Positions 60,407 through 64,000 of a stretch of 64,000 bases of DNA are shown piece by piece. A program made the translations under genes and the position numbers. Origin of the DNA: Tetmemena sp. SeJ-2015 (lineage: Eukaryota > Ciliophora > Spirotrichea > Sporadotrichida > Oxytrichidae); contig JAJKFJ010021831.1 of assembly GCA_027382625.1 (NCBI GenBank), positions 1-64,000 of the forward strand. The letters are read 5' to 3'. The notes beneath the pieces were generated by a model. It worked only from the letters and a program-made list of their open reading frames with translations. It did no database searches and had not been told where the DNA came from. Each line of letters opens with the position of its first letter. The first letter of the stretch is position 1.

Positions 60407-62373
60407 ATGCGAAATCAATCTGTCTTAACTCTATCAATGACTCTGTTGATAGCGATTCTGTCAATCCACTTCACTTAATCATATCACACCAGCAGAGTGA
60501 GCAGTGCGCTTTCACAAAAACTTTAAAAGAATAGGAACTCTTATCTCACTGAAACTAACTTTGAAAATTCTAATCTCCTAAACCCAATTACAATATTCAT
60601 TAAGTTATCTATCTTGTAAAATATATCCAACGAGTTAAAGCAAGTATGAGTCGGCTCGGTCCTTCGGACTTCCAGCCAGCGATAGTAAGGCAGTGTAACT
60701 AAATGCTTTCAGCGAGAGTGGCAATAGCACTCTGAACAGCATAGTTATTGTGAAGTAGAATTCTGGCAAAAATCAGTCAATTAATACTAATAACCAAGGT
60801 TCAAATCAGGGAACTGTGACTCCTAATAATAATGTTATTGCTGGTAACTAGATCAAAAATAGTAGCTTTGCAGGAATAGTCAACGACAGCTCGACAACTC
60901 CCCAGTGATACCAAAACCACTGCAGATTAACCGAACTCGGATGGACCAGCAAAATCAGACGATAGCAATAAAAGTCACGAAACAGGTGGAAATTCAGATA
61001 CTCACGATAATCCGAAAAATGATGGAGCCCCAATCTCTGATAATCTGCAAAACTAAGGTCCTTAGGGTCCAAGAGGTGACTAGGGCCCGAAAGGTGAATA
61101 GGGTCCAAATGGTGAACCGGGTCCAAAAGGAGAACCAGGCCCTAAAGGTGATTAAGGTTCTTAAGGAATCAGAGGCGAGTAAGGTCCGCAAGGAGAAAAA
61201 GGAGATCAAGGTGAAAAAGGAGATCAAGGAGAAAAAGGTGAAAAAGGTGAAAAGGGTGACTAAGGTGACTAAGGTGACAAAGGCGATAAAGGAGACCAGG
61301 GCGATAAAGGCGAAAAAGGAGATTAAGGGGATAAGGGAGAGAAAGGTGACTAAGGAGAATAGGGAATCGAAGGGAAACAAGGAGACTAAGGACTTCAAGG
61401 TGAACAAGGTCCTGTTGGACCTTCTGGACCTTAGGGAGAACAAGGAATCGCAGGGTAAATATATCCCAATATTTAGCTATAATTATGGGCCAGCCGGACC
61501 TCCAGGTCCATTGGGCTAATAGGGACCACCAGGAAAGGATGGAATCAATGGAAAAGACGGTCGCGATGGTAAAGACGGTAAAAACGGAGTTAATGGTTTA
61601 AATGGCAAGGACGGTAAAGATGGAAAGGATGGAAAAGATGGACGAGATAGTGCAGGAGGCGGCAGCTCCTCATTTCAATATATTGTAAGGTAGAGCTCAG
61701 AATGGTCATCGCAAGGATTCGGAACTAGTGACAAGTCTAGTGATTACGAGTACAAGATAAGTGCAAAGTATCCTAACAACTTAATTATAGTTGTGAGGTT
61801 TTAAAAAATCTACTTAACCTTTTGAAAGCATTCATAGTGAAAGGACCTCAATTTGATACTCTATCAAGAATGGCAGGCACTGTGTCGCAAACCCTTTCTT
61901 GGGGATCACTGAATGTTGACACTAGCTTAACTGTCTTTAAAACTGATGCATCTGCTTGGAGAGAATGCCCTGCTGGTAAATATCTTTGGTCCTTGACTTA
62001 AGACTCCACAGCTCAAAACTTTAACACCCTTGCTTTGATTAATAAGCTTTTATAATCACCTTTTAACTATTGATAAAGAGAGGAAGGTGTGCGTAACCTG
62101 CTGGCTTAACAGTGACGGATTCTTACGATAATTGCTACGTGCAAAGTTTTCCCGACCCTTCTATATCTAGATACTCCTCAACATTGGATGGTGTGGACTA
62201 TGGATGCTAAACATTCACAAAAAATATTTTCATTTAGATCTTTTATTAGATTATAAATTTACTATCCTGGCTACTTTATGGCAGGATTTAGATTTAGTGG
62301 AAATGGATTCCTAACTTCTACCACAGCTTACACAACTATGTTTATTAAGTGCTGCACCTTTTAAATGGGCTGA
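60407..62373 (+). CDS. secreted collagen-like protein
   Basis: ATG 60407 opens a clear signal peptide (MRNQSVLTLSMTLLIAIL, then SIHFTQSY). After a 25-base intron (60616-60640) comes an Asn/Ser/Thr-rich region (NSGKNQSINTNNQGSNQG). About 63 Gly-X-Y triplets follow (61057-61648, GPKGEPGPKGD, GPPGKDGINGKDG), interrupted once at GYNYG where a 22-base intron sits. A Cys-containing C-terminal domain ends the protein (WRECPAGKYLWSL, SYDNCYVQSFPDP, MFIKCCTFQMG), stop 62371-62373. Single-base changes in a C4 run near 60.90 kb, an A6 run at 61803-61808, a T4 run near 62.06 kb and an A6 run near 62.22 kb are needed. Gln codons TAA/TAG occupy Y positions. An extracellular or surface-coat role is inferred. 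Confidence 0.8.
60616..60640 (+). other. putative 25-nt intron of the collagen-like gene
   Basis: GTAAAATATA...GAGTTAAAG, 25 bases, AT-rich. Removing it joins the signal-peptide exon to KYESARSFGLPASDSK in frame and eliminates the TGA that would otherwise follow. Confidence 0.6.
61057..61648 (+). repeat. Gly-X-Y coding repeat
   Basis: Nine-base-like tandem structure GGT/GGA-NNN-NNN encoding about 63 collagen triplets. Charged triplets (GEK, GDK, GDQ, GKD) dominate. No Pro-rich core, so any triple helix would rely on charge pairing. Confidence 0.9.
61455..61476 (+). other. 22-nt intron inside the collagen repeat
   Basis: GTAAATA...ATATTTAG, 22 bases. The Gly-X-Y phase before (GEQGIAG) and after (GPAGPPGPLG) differs by exactly one base, and removing these 22 bases restores it. 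Because the triplet register is known on both sides, this is the best supported tiny intron in the window. Confidence 0.8.
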
Positions 62374-63009
62374 AGATGGCTTGATTTTAGTCTTTATAGA
62401 AGCTAAATCAAGAACATACTAAATTTTAATTTCTTCTTTCAATTAATTTCTTATCTCAGATTATTTGAAATCAAGATATATTTTAAGTATGAGTTGAAAG
62501 GGCGAGAAGAAATAAAAAGTAAAAAAGCATGCGAAAGCGTTCACATTTCTCTTCCCCTTGGAGGCAAATTAGTTAAATGAATATTTTTGTAATCTTTACT
62601 GAAATGATCAAACTCTCTTATCTAACTTTATACGACCAGACTAAGTGATATTCTCTATAAAATGTTCATTCAAATATTTATTTAATTGTTTACCAATTGT
62701 CTTATTTTGATTAATTTTAAATGCAAGTAGATGATTTTTAATTTACAAAAAAATAGTAGAATAAAATTTGATATAAACTCATAATTTTAACATTATGGCT
62801 TCATATTATTTAGAGGACTTTTTAGGCAATATTAAATAATTAACTTGCGACATTGTGAATTAATACTTAAATAAGTTGTATAAAAGTTATAATAAATACT
62901 TTCAAACTATCCACTAATAGAAAATGAATATAAATATATTTATCGATATATTTGTTTGTTTCAATAAACAAAGGAAACAACTTTCTTACTTCTATAGTAA
63001 ATTTTAAGA
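62374..63009. other. AT-rich spacer
   Basis: 636 bases downstream of the collagen-like gene. Nothing recognised. Confidence 0.5.
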
Positions 63010-63459
63010 ATGATTCACACCCCATCAGTCGGTTTCAATCTCCATAATAGTAAATTCACTCATGAATTAATATATTTCAATTCATCATCTTTCTCTATAA
63101 ATTATAATGAGATGGATGAAGAACTCAATGAGCAACTCTCTTTTAATTTCAGTTCATACTCAACATAGCAAAGTTCAGCTGGTCCCATGAGCTCCTTCTC
63201 ATCAGTTTAAAATAAGAATATACTTACTCATGTAATTTTAGTTGATCTGTTAGAAGGGACCGGGCAAGGGCTCACCTAAACTTACAGAAATATTTTCAGT
63301 ACCCCAGGATCCCTAATAAATAAAAATATTTCTCAAGTCTCCCAACTGCCTCTTACTTATCCCACCAATTAGTTTAATCCTCAATCGTAAAATATATTCT
63401 TACTACCTATATTAAAACTTTGGGGGAGGCCTTTAATCGACAGTAAAATTTTATTATGA
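63010..63459 (+). CDS. unrecognised Ser/Asn-rich protein (149 aa)
   Basis: Plus-strand frame ATG 63010 to TGA 63457-63459. The first 70 residues look protein-like (MIHTPSVGFNLHNSKFTH, MDEELNEQLSFNFSSYST, then a Ser-rich stretch). The second half is less convincing and may contain an intron or be read in another frame. No signal peptide, membrane span or known motif. It follows the collagen-like gene on the same strand. Confidence 0.4.
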
Positions 63460-63464
63460 ATAAA

Positions 63465-64000
63465 GATAAGAATAAAAATATGTTTTAGGATAATTTTTCG
63501 CTCCTGATTCTGATTCTTTTCAGCTAAAGAGGCGTATTCGAACATTTAAAGGCTTCAAATTTTAATCCTAATTTCGTGAATTAGAGTTTAGCTGAAGCTA
63601 AATAAAATCTATATTTTAAGCCTTTTTCAGCTATTGTAAATAAACTTAAAGTGCAATTTTTAAATATTGCAACATTTTATGAATATACAACTTGCTTCAG
63701 CTATAAAACCAAAGAAGTTAAGCTGAAATTTGCAGACATTAGTCCCCTAATCATTAAATAAGTTTTGAATTTATTTAAATGTCGCAATATTTCTAAATTG
63801 TACTTTAAGTTGATTTTCAATAACTAAAAAATAGCTTAAAATATAGGCTCTATTTAGGTGCACCTGACCCTTATCTGAGTGAACTAGAATTAAAATTTGA
63901 AGCCATATATGTTTTAATACACCTCTATAACTTGAAGAATCAGTTGAATGAGCAAAAATTACCTTATAAGTATTCTTTTTGCTTGCCTATTTTCACTAAA
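63465..64000. repeat. large imperfect inverted repeat
   Basis: The left arm (about 63465-63690) and right arm (about 63775-64000) are reverse complements with mismatches. For example gcttcaaattttaatcc on the left matches gaattaaaatttgaagcc on the right, and ctatattttaag matches cttaaaatatag. The centre is near 63730 and the right arm reaches the window edge. The arms carry short open frames in opposite directions (SNFNPNFVNQSL and SNFNSSSL), so it may be a tail-to-tail duplicated gene piece or a foldback element. Confidence 0.65.

Noticed and set aside
60994..61443. 149-codon minus-strand ORF over the collagen repeat
   Set aside because: It is the reverse-strand shadow of the Gly-X-Y repeat, with periodic Phe/Ser/Leu composition.
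1..64000. Germline DNA with internal eliminated sequences explaining the frame breaks
   Set aside because: Most breaks are one base, not insertions with flanking repeats; no telomere-bearing transposon genes were seen. It cannot be excluded without somatic reads.

Overview
The window reads as nuclear DNA of a ciliate, or of a protist with the same code. Every convincing reading frame uses TAA and TAG as sense codons and ends at TGA. The clearest proof is the collagen-like gene near 61.1 kb, where the third position of Gly-X-Y triplets is repeatedly TAA or TAG, consistent with Gln. Intergenic DNA is very AT-rich and spacers are short. Several genes need very short introns (17-34 nt, GT...AG) to stay in frame, and many proteins have Gln/Asn/Lys-rich N termini. 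The species cannot be named from this sequence.

From 0.2 to 59.9 kb almost every gene lies on the minus strand. Most belong to one divergent, locally duplicated superfamily: a variable charged or Gln-rich N terminus, a helical coiled-coil segment, then about 300 residues of beta-strand-rich, propeller-like sequence. No catalytic residues or membrane anchors are visible. I distinguish several subgroups. Group I lies at 0.2-19.4 kb: five 504-536-codon paralogues, more distant members, and relics at 14.8-17.5 kb. Two larger relatives follow at 19.8-25.1 kb. Group II lies at 26.5-32.5 kb. Group III, at 32.7-35.5 and 38.0-40.7 kb, has a Cys-x2-Cys motif. Group IV lies at 41.1-45.1, 46.1-47.7 and 50.6-52.2 kb and carries an AT-hook. 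Group V is a pair at 48.5 and 53.0 kb. Two further members are at 36.1 and 58.3 kb. The 46.1-49.8 kb block is repeated at 50.6-54.3 kb as a tandem duplication with a period near 4.49 kb.

Genes outside the family are a small RING-finger protein (25.4 kb) beside a coiled-coil gene, an unrecognised Ser/Lys-rich gene with several breaks (55.9-58.1 kb), a two-copy conserved mini-gene on the plus strand (6.2 and 12.0 kb), a possible phosphatase fragment (17.6 kb), a plus-strand secreted collagen-like protein (60.4-62.4 kb), and an unknown plus-strand ORF (63.0 kb). The right edge is a long imperfect inverted repeat.

Many family members carry single-base frame breaks, often in A or T runs, and several have an in-frame TGA. 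These could be pseudogenes, assembly errors in homopolymers, unrecognised tiny introns, or context-dependent sense use of TGA; the sequence alone cannot decide. All translations were made by eye with TAA/TAG read as Gln. No database search was possible, so family names are structural descriptions, not homology results.
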